A stretch of 64,000 nucleotides of DNA from Tridacna crocea (GCA_943736015.1 OX031065.1:52182992-52246991), one strand, 5' to 3'. Positions 12,801 through 21,035 are shown, numbered from the stretch's first letter. Notes: generated by a model not told the origin, from the sequence alone. Translations and numbers: made by a program.

Positions 12801-15800
12801 TTGAACTACCAGTTTAAAGGGCATAATTCTAATGCATGTACCATATCTAAAATCTGAATACACTGGTTAGTGTAATTCTTTTCATAGCAAAGCGTTTAAC
12901 TCTTACCAAACTACAAGTCCAAATCGAGAGCATTTGCAGACAACAAAATAAATATGAATCAAAAAATGACATTTGATTGGAAATGGTAGAAACATTAAAA
13001 CATTGTGGGTAAAGGAGAAATTGCTGGTTACCAGCATTTTCTCCTTTTCCCACAATGTTTTCAAAAGGCTGCTTTTGTTAGGGTCGTTAAAAGTCGGGGT
13101 TGTGTGGAAAAGGGTTCATGCAATTTCCAACATTATTTCAATTATAATACGGTGACCAGTGTAACTATCCTATCCTGGAGTTTCTTTTATAAGTTTGATG
13201 ATGTTTATCAACCCTCTACCACACAATTCCCACTTTTAAGAACCTTAAATAAGAAGGCTTATGAAAACATCGTGGGAAAAGGATGCTGAAGCATGTGAGA
13301 AAAGTAGTTGGTGCCTTTGGAAAGAAAGTTGTGTTAGTACTGGTATGAGAAAGCCAGGAAACACATGTGCGTCACCGACTGCCATATGACCTTAGCTGTT
13401 GAAGTGGCACTAAACCCCAATACAACAACAAATCCAGTATCGTGTTTTACAAACACTCCATCATCTGGTCAAGGACAAAACTGACTTACTTTGTCACTGA
13501 GTATTTCACACCTGCTTCCTTCCCACTCTGATCAGGTATTTTCATGTTCAGCATGCTTTGGTGTAAGGCTGTCATAGCAACTGTGTTTGCTGTTAAAGGA
13601 AAATAAAGAGGTATGAAAGAAAACAAGTTTTAGTTTAACCCTTTACCACATAATCCTGAGTTTTAACTACCGTCCTAGTGGGCTATTGTCCTAGTGGGCT
13701 TTTGTCCTAGTGGGCTATTGTCCTAGTGGGCTTTTGTCCCAGTGGGCTTTTGTCCAACACCCATCTCTACCATAGGTAGATGCTGACCCTTCAGAAGGCC
13801 CTTAATGCAAGTCAAGACTTAGTGTTTTGAAGACCCTGTGAAAGGATTTTGTAAATATCATAGGAAAAGGAGAAAATGCCACTTAACTCTTTACCACAAA
13901 ATCCACACAACTTTTAACAACCCAGGAATAGAAGGCTTTAGAAAACATTGTGGGAAAAGGAGAAAATTTTGGTAACCAGCATTTCCTCCATTTTCCACAA
14001 TGTTTCATACCCTATCAGAGACATAAATTGTCATCATTAGAATTTTCATCTGCAAAATTTAATGCTTTCAATTTGGATGAGTCCAATGTTGTATGATAAA
14101 GAGTTAACATGGTTTTCTTTACTTCAAACAATATTTTCAAAACTTTAAGTCTTTACCAAACAACAAATTTATAGAGTGGTCCAAATTGAAAGCAATTGCA
14201 GCCAACAAATTGAATATGACTGAAAAATTAAAGTTTGATTTGGGAAGGGTAGCAAAGATTGTGGGAAGAGGAAAATGCTGGTTACTTAGTTCCCACATTC
14301 TTTTCAAATGGCTTTTTTTTCAGGGCCGTTAAAAGTCGTGATTATGTGGTAAAGACTTAACCAGCATTTTCTCCTGTTTCCACTGTGTTTTCAAAGGCCC
14401 TCTTTTTGGGACTGTGTGATAAACACCTTAAGTACGATAATTATGTAGCAAATCCGTAAATCAAACCGTTTGAAAATCAAGGGTACCGTAATAACGAATG
14501 ACTACTGTCTGGACATTTCACATCTGGTCACAGGTTGCAACAGAAGCAAAAATAAGTTAACTCATTACCAAACGACAAAATGTTAGGTTTGCCCAAATCA
14601 AAAGCATTTGCAGATGACAAAATAAAAGTGACTGAAAATTTGAAATTGGTTTTGTGAAGGGTAGAAAACATTGTGGTAAAAGGAGAAAATGCTGGTTACC
14701 TTTTCCCCTTTTTTCTCCTTTTCCCACAATGTTTTCTAAAGGCTTCTTTCTCAGGGTCGTCAAAAGTAGGGATTGAATGGTAATGGGTTAAGACTTTCTT
14801 AAATCTTTAACTCTTTACCAAACAAGACTTGCCTAAATTGAAAGCATTTGTACACGACAAAAAAAAACATGATGACAAGTCTAAGATTTTGTTGTCAGTA
14901 AAGAGTTAAAAGAGTGGAAACCGTTGTGGGAAAAGGAGAAAATGTTGGTTACTAGCATTTTCCCCTTTTCCAACAATATTTTTGGAAGGCTTCTTCCTCT
15001 GGGTCATCAAAGCAAGGGATTGTTTGGTACAGGCTTAACAAAGACAAAATTTAAGATAAGCTGAAACTAAAAGCTTCTGCAGGTGAAAATACAGTTTAAC
15101 CCCCAGAAAATTAATTCATCTTTCAGTGGGTAGATGACAGTTCATGGAAGAAAAGAAAATATTGGTTACCAGCATTTATTTTCTGCTTTTCCCATGTTGT
15201 TTTCAAATGTCCTTTTCCGTATGCTTGTTATATAGCGGGATTGTTTGGTAAAGGGTAAATAATTGGTTATTTGCAGAGTGAGCCATAATCTCCTTGCAAG
15301 TAATATCATAAAGTGGATTCTTGAACTTTTCCCCCTCATACTTCCTGTTGGACAACACAAACAAACAGGACTTGTTGAGTTAATTAACTGTCTCTGCAGT
15401 TTTCAACTCTTTCAATAGCAATCCAGTGCTTTCATAATCCTGTGGTAAAAGTCTTTTGAAAACATTGTGGGAATAGGTGAAAATGCTGGTCATCAGCATT
15501 TTCTCTTTTTCTCAGAATTTTTGAAACCTTTAACTGATTTATCTTATCATTTGAAACATGATAATTACCTAATTTGTTTCCTGCTAATGCTGTTAACCCC
15601 TTACCAAACCACAAAATTTTAAACTGGTCCAAATTGAAAGCACTTCCAGACGGCAAAATAAATGTAACTCAAAAATTGGAATTTGTTTCCATTAGGGTAG
15701 AAAACATTGTGGGAAAAGGAGAAAATGCTGGTTACCAGCATTTTCTCCTTTTCCCACAATGTTTTCAAAAGGCTTCAATCCCAGGGTCGTAAAAACCAGG

Positions 15801-16177
15801 GATTGTTGGGTAAATGGTTAAACAATCTGAACTGCAGTAACCCTTTACCACACAACCTTGAGTTGTAATGACCTTGTACAGGCTTTCAAAATCTTTATGG
15901 AAAATTAGGAAAATGCTAGAAACCAGGATTTTATCTTTTTCCCATGATATTCTCTACCCTACCAATGACATAAATCATCATTTTAGCAACATTAAGGTGC
16001 TTTGAATTCAGGTCTACTACAACATTTGGTATTTGGTAAAGTTTTAATATTATTATGTATACCATATTTCAAGCCTTTGTCAGTAATTCTTGCTTTAAAA
16101 CCTGGATTGACTGCTGCATTTGAGCCAAGAATGGCAACAAACATCAAAACGAGTGTCAGCTGTATGAAGGACCCCAT
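820..16177 (-). CDS. LBP/BPI: BPI/LBP-family protein, first six coding exons (3' end outside window)
   Basis: Bactericidal permeability-increasing / lipopolysaccharide-binding family, secreted lipid-binding proteins of innate immunity (family knowledge). Coding exons on the minus strand are 16063-16177, 13490-13589, 12233-12355, 5358-5428, 2898-3052 and 820-883. All introns are GT..AG and phases join without a break into about 209 residues. Residues 1-22 are a signal peptide. NPGFKARITDKGLKY (24-38) is the family's N-terminal signature. MKIPD (54-58) matches the KIPD region. Exon 4 holds the GKFDATISG strand. C151 and C190 have the spacing of the conserved family disulfide. Exon 6 is 64 nt, matching vertebrate family gene structure as I remember it. 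The C-terminal half lies left of the window. Introns are full of MITEs. BPI versus LBP cannot be told from this part. Confidence 0.93.
953..1119. mobile_element. Short family A MITE with two short arms
   Basis: Both ends look like the short arm. The core lacks the GGTNACC centre (AAAATGCAGCATTTT). Its TTAA is shared with the next copy. Confidence 0.6.
1116..1333 (+). mobile_element. Family A MITE, plus
   Basis: TTAA ends present. The left hairpin arm is eroded to GGGAACCCCACC. Confidence 0.75.
1423..1652 (-). mobile_element. Family A MITE, minus, complete
   Basis: TTAACCCTTTACCAAACAAC to GGTAAAGAGTTAA, core centre GGTAACC. Confidence 0.85.
1664..1800 (-). mobile_element. Degraded family A fragment
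   Basis: Recognisable ACCAAACAGTCC start and GATTGTATGGTAAAG end; hairpin mostly lost. Confidence 0.4.
2262..2425 (-). mobile_element. Family A MITE, minus, truncated
   Basis: TTAA start and an altered hairpin (TCTGTAACCAAC). The long arm is missing. Confidence 0.65.
2432..2660 (+). mobile_element. Family A MITE, plus, centre base reversed
   Basis: Long arm first, perfect hairpin, but centre GGTAACC rather than the usual GGTTACC. End mutated to GGGTCAA. Confidence 0.75.
2682..2949. repeat. Three tandem 89-90 bp units copying the exon 5 donor
   Basis: Units at 2682-2771, 2772-2860 and 2861-2949 each hold the last ~41 nt of BPI/LBP exon 5 (minus strand), the CAG|GTATTTTTCT donor and ~48 nt of intron. 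The unit at 2861 overlaps the true exon. The two outer units are almost identical to each other and differ from it at a few bases. Confidence 0.9.
2898..3052 (-). CDS. LBP/BPI: BPI/LBP exon 5
   Basis: Acceptor TTTTCCACAG and donor CAG|GTATTT bound 155 nt, phase 1 to 0. Encodes residues 137-188, with TTNCGSSIDSVNIKFHGG (C151 of the expected disulfide) and a leucine-rich helix LLNLLRGPIGKSLKGLLNKQ. The last part of the exon with its donor is copied twice more in the next intron (2682-2949). Confidence 0.92.
3147..3370 (+). mobile_element. Family A MITE, plus
   Basis: CCCTTTACTAGATAACAAAA start, core GCTAGTTACCAGC, right end decayed. Confidence 0.7.
3495..3510. repeat. (TG)8 microsatellite
   Basis: Eight uninterrupted TG units followed by a T run. 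Confidence 0.9.
3700..3857 (+). mobile_element. Family A MITE, plus, right half deleted
   Basis: Long arm intact. Sequence breaks at GCTGGTATC inside the hairpin. Confidence 0.6.
3860..5069. other. Intronic stretch with no feature recognised
   Basis: AT-rich intron 4 sequence of the BPI/LBP gene. No MITE, coding exon or tandem repeat found. Confidence 0.6.
5070..5201 (+). mobile_element. Family A MITE, left arm missing
   Basis: Hairpin with centre GGTTACC and right end GACTGTTTGGTAAAGGGTTT. Confidence 0.65.
5358..5428 (-). CDS. LBP/BPI: BPI/LBP exon 4
   Basis: Acceptor TTTTTACAG and donor ATTG|GTAAGA bound 71 nt, phase 2 to 1. Encodes G113-I136, with SGKFDATISGVTFDLEF, equivalent to the GxFDLSxxG strand of BPI. 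The intron before it is about 6.8 kb and full of repeats. Confidence 0.9.
5454..5716 (-). mobile_element. Family A MITE, minus
   Basis: TTAACCTTTTAGCAAACGA start, extra ~40 bp in the left arm, centre GGTAACC, end TTCGGTAAATAGTTAA. Begins 25 bp upstream of the exon 4 acceptor site. Confidence 0.75.
5811..6032 (+). mobile_element. Family A MITE, plus, complete
   Basis: TTAA both ends, centre GGTTACC. The right TTAA is shared with the adjacent element. Confidence 0.85.
6029..6257 (+). mobile_element. MITE with family C ends and family A core
   Basis: Ends TTAACCCTTTCCCAGACGAC and TTTGGGAAAGGGTTAA are C-type. The hairpin AAATGCTGGTAACCAGCATTT is A-type. Confidence 0.8.
6409..6638 (+). mobile_element. 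Family B MITE
   Basis: TTAACCCTTTACCCCATAAG to TATGGAGTAAAGGGTTAA. Core hairpin AATTGCTCATCATGAGCAATT. Confidence 0.85.
6673..6893 (+). mobile_element. Family A MITE, plus, decayed right end
   Basis: TTAATTCTTTACCAAACAAC start and GGTTACC centre. Right end TTTTCTAAATGTT. Confidence 0.7.
6946..7210. repeat. Two degenerate copies of a dispersed CCTGACATGACCTAATTT repeat
   Basis: CCTGACATGACCTAATTT ... TGTGGCCTCTAGAGTGCACA occurs twice (about 6962 and 7107). Related text lies at 28262-28420 and 47790-47950. Remnant of a common dispersed element. Confidence 0.6.
7326..7530 (+). mobile_element. Degraded family A MITE
   Basis: TTACCAAACAAATCAAATTT start. Core altered to GCTAATAAGCAGC. Confidence 0.5.
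7531..7750 (+). mobile_element. Family A MITE, plus
   Basis: TTACCACACGACAAAATTC start, GGTTACC centre, GTGGTAAAGGGTTAA end. Confidence 0.8.
7985..8067 (-). mobile_element. Family A long-arm fragment
   Basis: GTTTGTCGTTTGCAAATGCTTTCAA, then TCTGGTAAAGATTTAA; hairpin absent. Confidence 0.5.
8336..8583 (+). mobile_element. Decayed family C MITE inside element E copy 1
   Basis: CGAAACGACAAATATCAGAC arm and hairpin AGAAATTGCTTATAACGAGC. Also present in copy 2 (about 24735-24975), so it predates the duplication. Confidence 0.6.
9170..9490 (+). mobile_element. tRNA-derived SINE inserted in element E copy 1
   Basis: tRNA-like head with box A TGGCCTAGTGGTTAACACG and box B GGTTCGAATCCC at about 9183-9236, then a ~230 bp body and an A-rich tail (9478-9489). 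Absent from the sister copy near 24180, so inserted after the duplication. The SINE class is not assigned. Confidence 0.75.
9935..10050 (+). mobile_element. Family A fragment
   Basis: Hairpin GAAAATGGTGGTCACCAAAA and right end only. Confidence 0.5.
10048..10282 (+). mobile_element. Family A MITE, plus, with A-tract
   Basis: Long arm interrupted by about 22 A residues (10107-10128). Core GGTGGTTTCCAGC. End GGTAATGGGTTAA. Confidence 0.75.
10347..10569 (-). mobile_element. Family A MITE, minus, centre base reversed
   Basis: Short arm first but centre GGTTACC. Ends TTGTTATTTGGTAAATCA. Confidence 0.75.
10590..10660 (+). repeat. Possible decayed tRNA-like sequence
   Basis: A box-B-like TAGGTTCAAGTC lies downstream of GATGGAGTGTTGGCCTCC. 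Weak. Confidence 0.25.
10820..11592 (+). mobile_element. Dispersed element, AAGAGGGCCATGATGGCC start to GGCCAGTGGAGCTAA end
   Basis: Starts AAGAGGGCCATGATGGCCCT, the same start type as 47440. Its end is repeated as a fragment at 52813-52866 (ACACCATGCCATGATGATAA ... GGCCAGTGTAGCTAAAAA). A 104-codon frame inside (11343-11657) has no recognisable domain. Confidence 0.6.
11690..11880 (-). mobile_element. Hairpin element sharing TTGTGGTTACTCATTAGAAT
   Basis: Related to 33275-33437 and to the interrupted copy at 44640-45370. Shared hairpin: GGGTACTCATTAGAATC ... CTACTGAGTAACC. Inner arms are imperfect. Confidence 0.55.
11885..12108 (-). mobile_element. Family A MITE, minus, complete hairpin
   Basis: TTAAGCCTCTACCACACGAT start, GGTAACC centre, TTGTTTGATTAA end. 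Lies 125 bp beyond exon 3. Confidence 0.8.
12233..12355 (-). CDS. LBP/BPI: BPI/LBP exon 3
   Basis: Acceptor AAATTACAG and donor AAAGG|GTAAGT bound 123 nt, phase 2 to 2. Encodes residues 72-112, with IHVTSFNPPSSDIS and GKGLTWKASGASLSVHADF, the beta-strand region matching the N-terminal barrel of the family. Confidence 0.92.
12492..12713 (-). mobile_element. Family A MITE, minus, complete
   Basis: TTAATCCTTTACCACACAAT to TTTGGTAAATGGTTAA, centre GGTAACC. Confidence 0.85.
12896..13117 (+). mobile_element. Family A MITE, plus
   Basis: TTAACTCTTACCAAACTAC start, GGTTACC centre, end mutated to GGAAAAGGGTTCA. Confidence 0.8.
13209..13287 (-). mobile_element. Family A short-arm fragment
   Basis: CAACCCTCTACCACACAATT to GTGGGAAAAGGATGC; stops before the centre. 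Confidence 0.5.
13490..13589 (-). CDS. LBP/BPI: BPI/LBP exon 2
   Basis: Acceptor TTTAACAG and donor AAA|GTAAGT bound 100 nt, read in phase 1 to phase 2. Encodes A39-T71, including MLNMKIPDQSGK, the amphipathic stretch before the conserved IPD motif. Confidence 0.92.
13635..13881 (-). mobile_element. Family A fragment interrupted by a tandem repeat
   Basis: Starts TTAACCCTTTACCACATAAT. At 13672 an 18 bp tandem array intervenes, followed by unrelated bases and a last hairpin piece (GGAAAAGGAGAAAATGCC, about 13862). Confidence 0.5.
13672..13755. repeat. 18 bp tandem repeat, about 4.7 copies
   Basis: Unit GTCCTAGTGGGCTWTTGT, alternating TAT and TTT variants; the last copy has CCCAGTGGG. Confidence 0.9.
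13883..14107 (-). mobile_element. Family A MITE, minus
   Basis: TTAACTCTTTACCACAAAAT to GATAAAGAGTTAA, centre GGTAACC. Confidence 0.8.
14145..14360 (+). mobile_element. Family A MITE, plus, right hairpin arm lost
   Basis: TTAAGTCTTTACCAAACAAC start, GCTGGTTACTTAG at the core, GTGGTAAAGACTTAA end. Confidence 0.75.
14361..14432 (+). mobile_element. Family A right-end fragment
   Basis: CCAGCATTTTCTCCTGTTTC to GTGTGATAAACACCTTA. Confidence 0.5.
14557..14791 (+). mobile_element. Family A MITE, plus, scrambled core
   Basis: TTAA ends. After GGTTACC a TTTTCCCCTTTT stretch replaces the usual arm. Confidence 0.75.
14807..15038 (+). mobile_element. Family A MITE, plus, with internal end duplication
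   Basis: A second right-end motif CAGTAAAGAGTTAA lies inside at 14890-14910, probably a remnant of another copy. Core GTTGGTTACTAGC. Confidence 0.65.
15035..15258 (+). mobile_element. Decayed family A MITE
   Basis: TTAACAAAGACAAAATTTAA start, core ATTGGTTACCAGC, end TTTGGTAAAGGG. Confidence 0.6.
15403..15600 (-). mobile_element. Decayed family A MITE
   Basis: Short arm and hairpin (GCTGGTCATCAGC) kept; right part lost. Confidence 0.5.
15593..15821 (+). mobile_element. Family A MITE, plus, complete
   Basis: TTAACCCCTTACCAAACCAC to TTGGGTAAATGGTTAA, perfect hairpin, GGTTACC. Confidence 0.88.
15838..16047 (-). mobile_element. Family A MITE beside the exon 1 donor
   Basis: TAACCCTTTACCACACAACC start, core GCTAGAAACCAGG, end ATTTGGTAAAGTTTTAA, 15 bp from the BPI/LBP exon 1 splice site. 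Confidence 0.75.
16063..16177 (-). CDS. LBP/BPI: BPI/LBP exon 1 (signal peptide)
   Basis: ATG at 16175-16177. Encodes 38 codons plus one base: a hydrophobic signal peptide (MGSFIQLTLVLMFVAILGS) followed by the mature N-terminus VNPGFKARITDKGLKY. The donor G|GTATAC ends the exon in phase 1 at 16063. Upstream acceptors TTTACAG (exon base 16204) or ATTACAG (exon base 16193) imply a spliced 5' UTR. A family A MITE ends only 15 bp into the following intron. Confidence 0.93.
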
Positions 16178-16276
16178 CTGGACTGTGGATCTTCTGTAAT
16201 GAGCCTGTAAATCAGAGATTCCAAGAGAGATAAATCAGATTACCTTTCAGGTTGCTAATTGTGACTTTGATGGCTT

Positions 16277-16322
16277 TCGGAGACAGTGTAGATCAAGATC
16301 AGACTGCACAGAATGTACACAG
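16277..16322 (+). repeat. Half of hairpin family H
   Basis: One arm, GACAGTGTAGATCAAGATCA then GACTGCACAGAA. The complementary arm is missing. Confidence 0.55.
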
Positions 16323-16348
16323 TGAGATTTCACATAGAAGCAAACTTT

Positions 16349-16576
16349 TTAACCCATTTCCGCACGATCCCTACTTTTGACGCCCATGAGAAAGAAGCCT
16401 TTAGAAAACATTCTGGGAAAAGGAGAAAATGCTGGTAACCAGCATTTTCTCCTTTTCCCACAATGTTTTCTACCCTTCACAAAACAAATTTCAAATTTTC
16501 AGTCACTTTTATTTTGTCGTCTGCAAATGCTTTCAATTTGGACCAGTCTAAAATATTGTTGTTTGGTAATGAGTTA
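16349..16576 (-). mobile_element. Family A MITE, minus, complete
   Basis: TTAACCCATTTCCGCACGAT to TTTGGTAATGAGTTAA, perfect hairpin, GGTAACC. Confidence 0.88.
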
Positions 16577-16589
16577 ATTTGCTATCGTT

Positions 16590-16673
16590 TATACTATGGG
16601 TTGGCAATCTTTCCTTTATTTAGTTTTCTTCTATACTATGGGTTGGCAATCTTTCCTTTATTTAGTTTTCTTC
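16590..16673. repeat. 42 bp tandem duplication
   Basis: Two exact copies of a unit beginning TATACTATGGGTTGGCAATC, placed between two MITEs. Confidence 0.9.
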
Positions 16674-16675
16674 TG

Positions 16676-16771
16676 GTTACCAGCATTTTCTCCCTTTACC
16701 ACAATGTTTTCTACACGCGCCTTTCTCAGGGTCATCAAAAGTAGGGATTGACTTGTGTGGTAATGGGTTAA
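16676..16771 (+). mobile_element. Family A right-half fragment
   Basis: Starts at GGTTACCAGC and ends GTGTGGTAATGGGTTAA, with a 4 bp insertion near the end. Confidence 0.65.
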
Positions 16772-17274
16772 GTCATAAATGACCGCAAGAGCTAAACTTG
16801 CTAGATCTACCAATAAAAGTATTTTTTCAACTGAGGTTGAAATTACTAGGAGTATGGGTCGAATAATGTTCCATATAAATATTTGAATTCTCCTTTTACT
16901 TCTGATCAAGCCACAAGAACATTCAATTAATTCTTCATGATATCAACCTTAAAGGAGAAATCATTTAATTCTAGACCAAACATGTAAAATATAGATCTAC
17001 ATGTACATAATCTTGTTCTGTGAGCAGATTCTTCGTATCTCTAGTCCAAATATTTAGACGTACACATGCTTGTTTGCCGTTCAACATTTATTTTTCGGAC
17101 ATCTCACATTTTACTTTTCTTTTGCATGTACGTACACGATGAATGTCAAAATGTGAAATAACGTACGTAGGGTCTTATAAATAGGACTATCGTATCTCCA
17201 GCAATCAATTCATGTAAAAAAAAAAAAACTAGAATACATCTAACGAGTAAAGTACAAAACGAAAATGTCTCACC

Positions 17275-17382
17275 TCTTACGCAAACTTCGGTTTGACAGA
17301 GACAAGGAACTTGATCAGAAAATATTTGTCACGATTCCACTTTGTTTACCATTATCTGTCGAATCTGTTGTTCTTATATATC
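17275..17382 (-). promoter_or_regulatory. Candidate TATA box and 5' UTR exon of the BPI/LBP gene
   Basis: On the minus strand TATATAAGAA lies at 17371-17380. About 100 bp downstream is a good splice donor, AAGAG|GTGAGAC, with the last exon base at 17275. With the acceptors at 16204 or 16193 this would make a short non-coding first exon (about 17275-17350) spliced to the signal-peptide exon. No transcript evidence; an inference from signals and spacing. Confidence 0.4.
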
Positions 17383-17399
17383 GTTTGAACTAAAATGGT

Positions 17400-18350
17400 T
17401 GTTCAGTTTTAACTATAGATGGCAGTGAGGTGGACGTCAAAGTAGTTCCGGCCACTCAAATGAACCGGTGTATACATACATGTATATGGTGATACCGGAG
17501 TCTACGGATATCGGTACATAGTAAAAAATATTTTAAACGCTTTGCCTTTTTAGTTCAACCATGACCAAGATAATGTGAATCCTAATTTACTTTATAAATA
17601 TTTAAGTATACGTGCAATAATCTATTAGGTAGAATTTTGTCTACCGATTTATATGTTGTTTGAATGTTTAATAATCCGAATTATGTTTACATTCTGCTTA
17701 ACAGTATAAATAAATCGTCACTTCAAACTTCGAATTGTAGCGGTTGTTGCGTTTACAAACGAGATGACACGCAAGGGAGACTACCGACTGGTTAAAAATA
17801 TTATTATCATTCTTTTACGCCTCTCTTGATTTTGGATTATATAGCAATCCTTCAGAAACGTAAATATTTACGTTACCATCGTGAAAACATATATAATCTA
17901 TTATAAGTAAGCCTAGGATTTTTTTTAATGCCGATCGTCTCCACAAACTATAAGCGTGAACCATATTTTATTCGTCTTTGGTTTTAGGCGGCTCAGAATT
18001 ATAAGGGAGACAACTCTGGGACTTACGCAGATTTAAGGAAGTACGAGTTTTCTCCCTTAGACCATTAAATGTTTGCAATTTTGCCAGTCTCCAGTATAAT
18101 GAAACATAGCACTTGATTCGGGTTTTATTTAAATGAAGAGCGCAAAGGGAAGCAAATACGTGAGAAAATATGGAGAAAAAGAAATAAATATTTGTAAATA
18201 AATAGGTAAATGGATGTGTTTTGCTTCACGTGGCTTCACAATTTCCTCATTACATTTTCAATTTTGGTTGCTATTCAAACAGCAGGAATAAAACTACTGG
18301 AAACAAAGGAAATGACTCAAATCCATAATAAGCATTAACTCCATAAACGG
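17400..18350. other. Intergenic stretch without recognised features
   Basis: AT-rich DNA upstream of the proposed BPI/LBP promoter. No exon, MITE or tandem repeat found. Confidence 0.55.
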
Positions 18351-18354
18351 TATC

Positions 18355-19510
18355 AGAAACCATTTTACCAAAATATTTTCCCTAAAATGGTTAAGAGTTT
18401 TGAAATCCAATTTTTTTCTTTGGTACTGTTTTTCCCCATTGTTTGAAAGATCTTTTTTCCTCAGTGTTTATAGTACCTAGCAATGCATGCTGTTACATTA
18501 TATAGCAGTTTCAAGAGTTTAGACATAAAAAAGCAAATGAGCAGAAACTCCCAACCATTTTCGCAAAATATTTTTACTGAAATAATAAAGAGTTTTGAAA
18601 TTCATTTTTTTTTAGCACTGTTTTACCCTATTGGTTGAAAGATCTTTTCCCTCAGTGTCTAAAGTACTTAGTAATGCATGCTGTTACATTATATTGCAGT
18701 TTCAAGACAACAAAAAGCAAATGAGCAGAAACTTCCAACCATTTTAGCAAAATATTTTCACTAAAATGGTAAAGAGTTTTGAAATCCATTTTTTTTTTTT
18801 TAAGCTTTTTACCCTAATGTTTGAAAGAGCTTTCTTCCTCAGTGTCTGTAGTACCTAGCACTGCATGCTGTTACATTATTAGCAGTTTCAAGACATAAAA
18901 AAGCAAATGTGTAGAAATTCCCAACCATTTTACCAAAATATTTTCACTAATATGGTAAAGAGTTTAAAAGCCATTTTTTTTGTACTATTTTACCCTCATA
19001 TTTGAAAAAGCTTTTAAGAACTTAGCAATGTATGCCGTTACATTACATTCCAATTTCAAGACATAAAAAAGCAAGTGAGTAGAGACTCCCAACCATTTTA
19101 CCAAAATATTTTCACTAAAATGGTAAAGAGTTTTGAAATCCAATTTTTTTTTTTTGGTACTCTTTTACCCTATTGTTTGAAAGATCTTTTTTCCTCAGTG
19201 TCTTAAGAACTTAGCAATGCACGCTGTTACATTATATTGCAGTTTCAAGACATCAAAAAGCAAATTGAGTAGAAACGCCCAACCATTTTACCAAAATATT
19301 TTCATTAAAATGGTAAAGTGTTTTGAAAAAAAAAAAATCCTTTTTCAACTCTTCGTCTTTGTGAAAGTATAAGAAGAAGTAGATACTCTGTACCATCTTA
19401 CATGCACACAAATCACTGTTGGATAAAATTTCAGTTTCTTGAACATAAAGGTAGAAACTCTTTACCATCTTACAAAAAAAAAATGAAGCTTACATGCTAA
19501 AGAGTTTCGA
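18355..19510. repeat. Satellite-like array, ~185 bp unit, about 6 copies
   Basis: The landmark ACCATTTTACCAAAATATTT recurs at about 18359, 18554, 18738, 18924, 19092, 19282 and (degenerate) 19465. Units also share GTTTGAAAGATCTTTTTTCC and ATGCATGCTGTTACATTATA. Each unit holds a short inverted repeat, CCATTTTACC / GGTAAAATGG-like. Confidence 0.85.
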
Positions 19511-20318
19511 GAAAAGAAAAGAATTACTTTTCCCGCAATGTTTGCAACAACTTTCTTCCTGAGTGACCGTAAAATTTAACACAGTATGCTGTAGATAAAG
19601 TTCAAGTTTTTCAGACACTGAAAAGCAAATTACATGTAGTATACTCTTTCTCACCTGTTAATATAAAATGGTAAGGAGTTTTGGAAAATTTGCTATTAAT
19701 TCAAAATCAAAGGGCTTGTAGAAAAGGTTCGATTTTTTGCACATATACGAAAGAAATAATTCGATATGTAGATCTATCAACATAGAGTTTTTAGAAACAT
19801 TTTCATGATCAAAATTTTGAAAAGATCAGATTTCACGGCCTTGTGAGATTCCCCTGCTTGAAATTCCCGGGGTTTTTTGGTAGCAGACGTAAAATAGTTC
19901 GTATGTTGAACATGTGTTTTTTGATGTTTCCAAGATGAAAAACAGTTTGCGTGACCTCTTGAATTTAAAACTACAAGGAAATATATTACACTGTATACTT
20001 CTAACAATATCAAATGGCCGTATTCAATTTCTTTCAAACCGTACAACCATCGAAAAATGAAAAAATAAATAAATCGCCTGACCATTTTAGTTCGACCTTA
20101 TATATCAGTCATTAATGCGTAACAGGAAACTGGTACCCATTGTATGGTCGATGTATCCGAATCAATCGGGCGGCGCGGGTACCAGCCCAATAGCGATAAA
20201 AAGTTTACGTCATTTTAATAGCTATTTTCCTGTTGGAATTTTTCTTCCTGTTCAGTTTCTTTTTTAATTTTTATTCTCTCAGAAATTCAGTCCTGGGTTT
20301 TTTTTTTCATCCTGTTTA

Positions 20319-20405
20319 TGACAACTCATCATTTTTTTTCACACGCTCCAAAGAACATTATTCGTGGACTAGGAGCGTGTGAAAAAAAATGATAAGTTGT
20401 GTCAT
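20319..20405. repeat. Long hairpin
   Basis: Arms 20319-20350 and 20372-20405 pair over ~32 bp (ATTTTTTTTCACACGCTCC). The loop is about 21 nt. Confidence 0.8.
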
Positions 20406-20779
20406 AATTGGACTACTTTAATTAAACCTAACGTAGGCAGGCCTAAAAACTAGAAATCACGCATGCAGACCATTTTCTTGCGTAGATCTACAAGCTCAGC
20501 CCGCCAGTATTAGAGATATAGCAAGGATTTCTTTTTTCAGTGTACGCCTGTACAAGCTATGTTATTTTGCGATCATCAAAAATTCATATTTTCAAAGTCG
20601 AACATCAGGAAGCAAAATATAATTTGCGATTTAAACAATACGGGTCCACATGTTAGACAGGTCTATGATATATTGGCCTGCAACAAACGAAACTTTAGGG
20701 AAATTCGAACATTTGCATACAACGAAACGAAACATTCGATGTTAATGTAATTTCCTGTCTTGCACAAGTCTCCTATGGC

Positions 20780-20910
20780 ACAAAATCTAACTATATAGCG
20801 CCGTAAAGTGCCGTCTCGGATAAGCCTGCGCCGACTGCTCTGGCAAAAGGGGATTTAATACATCTCTGTGCGGCATTATGCCAAGCTAGACGTGTACACA
20901 ACAATCGACT
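20780..20910. repeat. Decayed relative of the CGTCTCGGAT double-hairpin element
   Basis: CACAAAATCTAACTATATAG and AAAGTGCCGTCTCGGATAAG are as in 30792-31055. Right arm mostly lost. Confidence 0.45.
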
Positions 20911-21035
20911 GTATCTGGAGGTAGAGTGGTCCTTTGTCAAGCTAAAAATTACAGACAATAGGAAGTTTACACCCATGTTTCGTGCGTGGACTGCACAGGC
21001 ATAAGTCAATATTTTTTGCATATATGCATATATAT

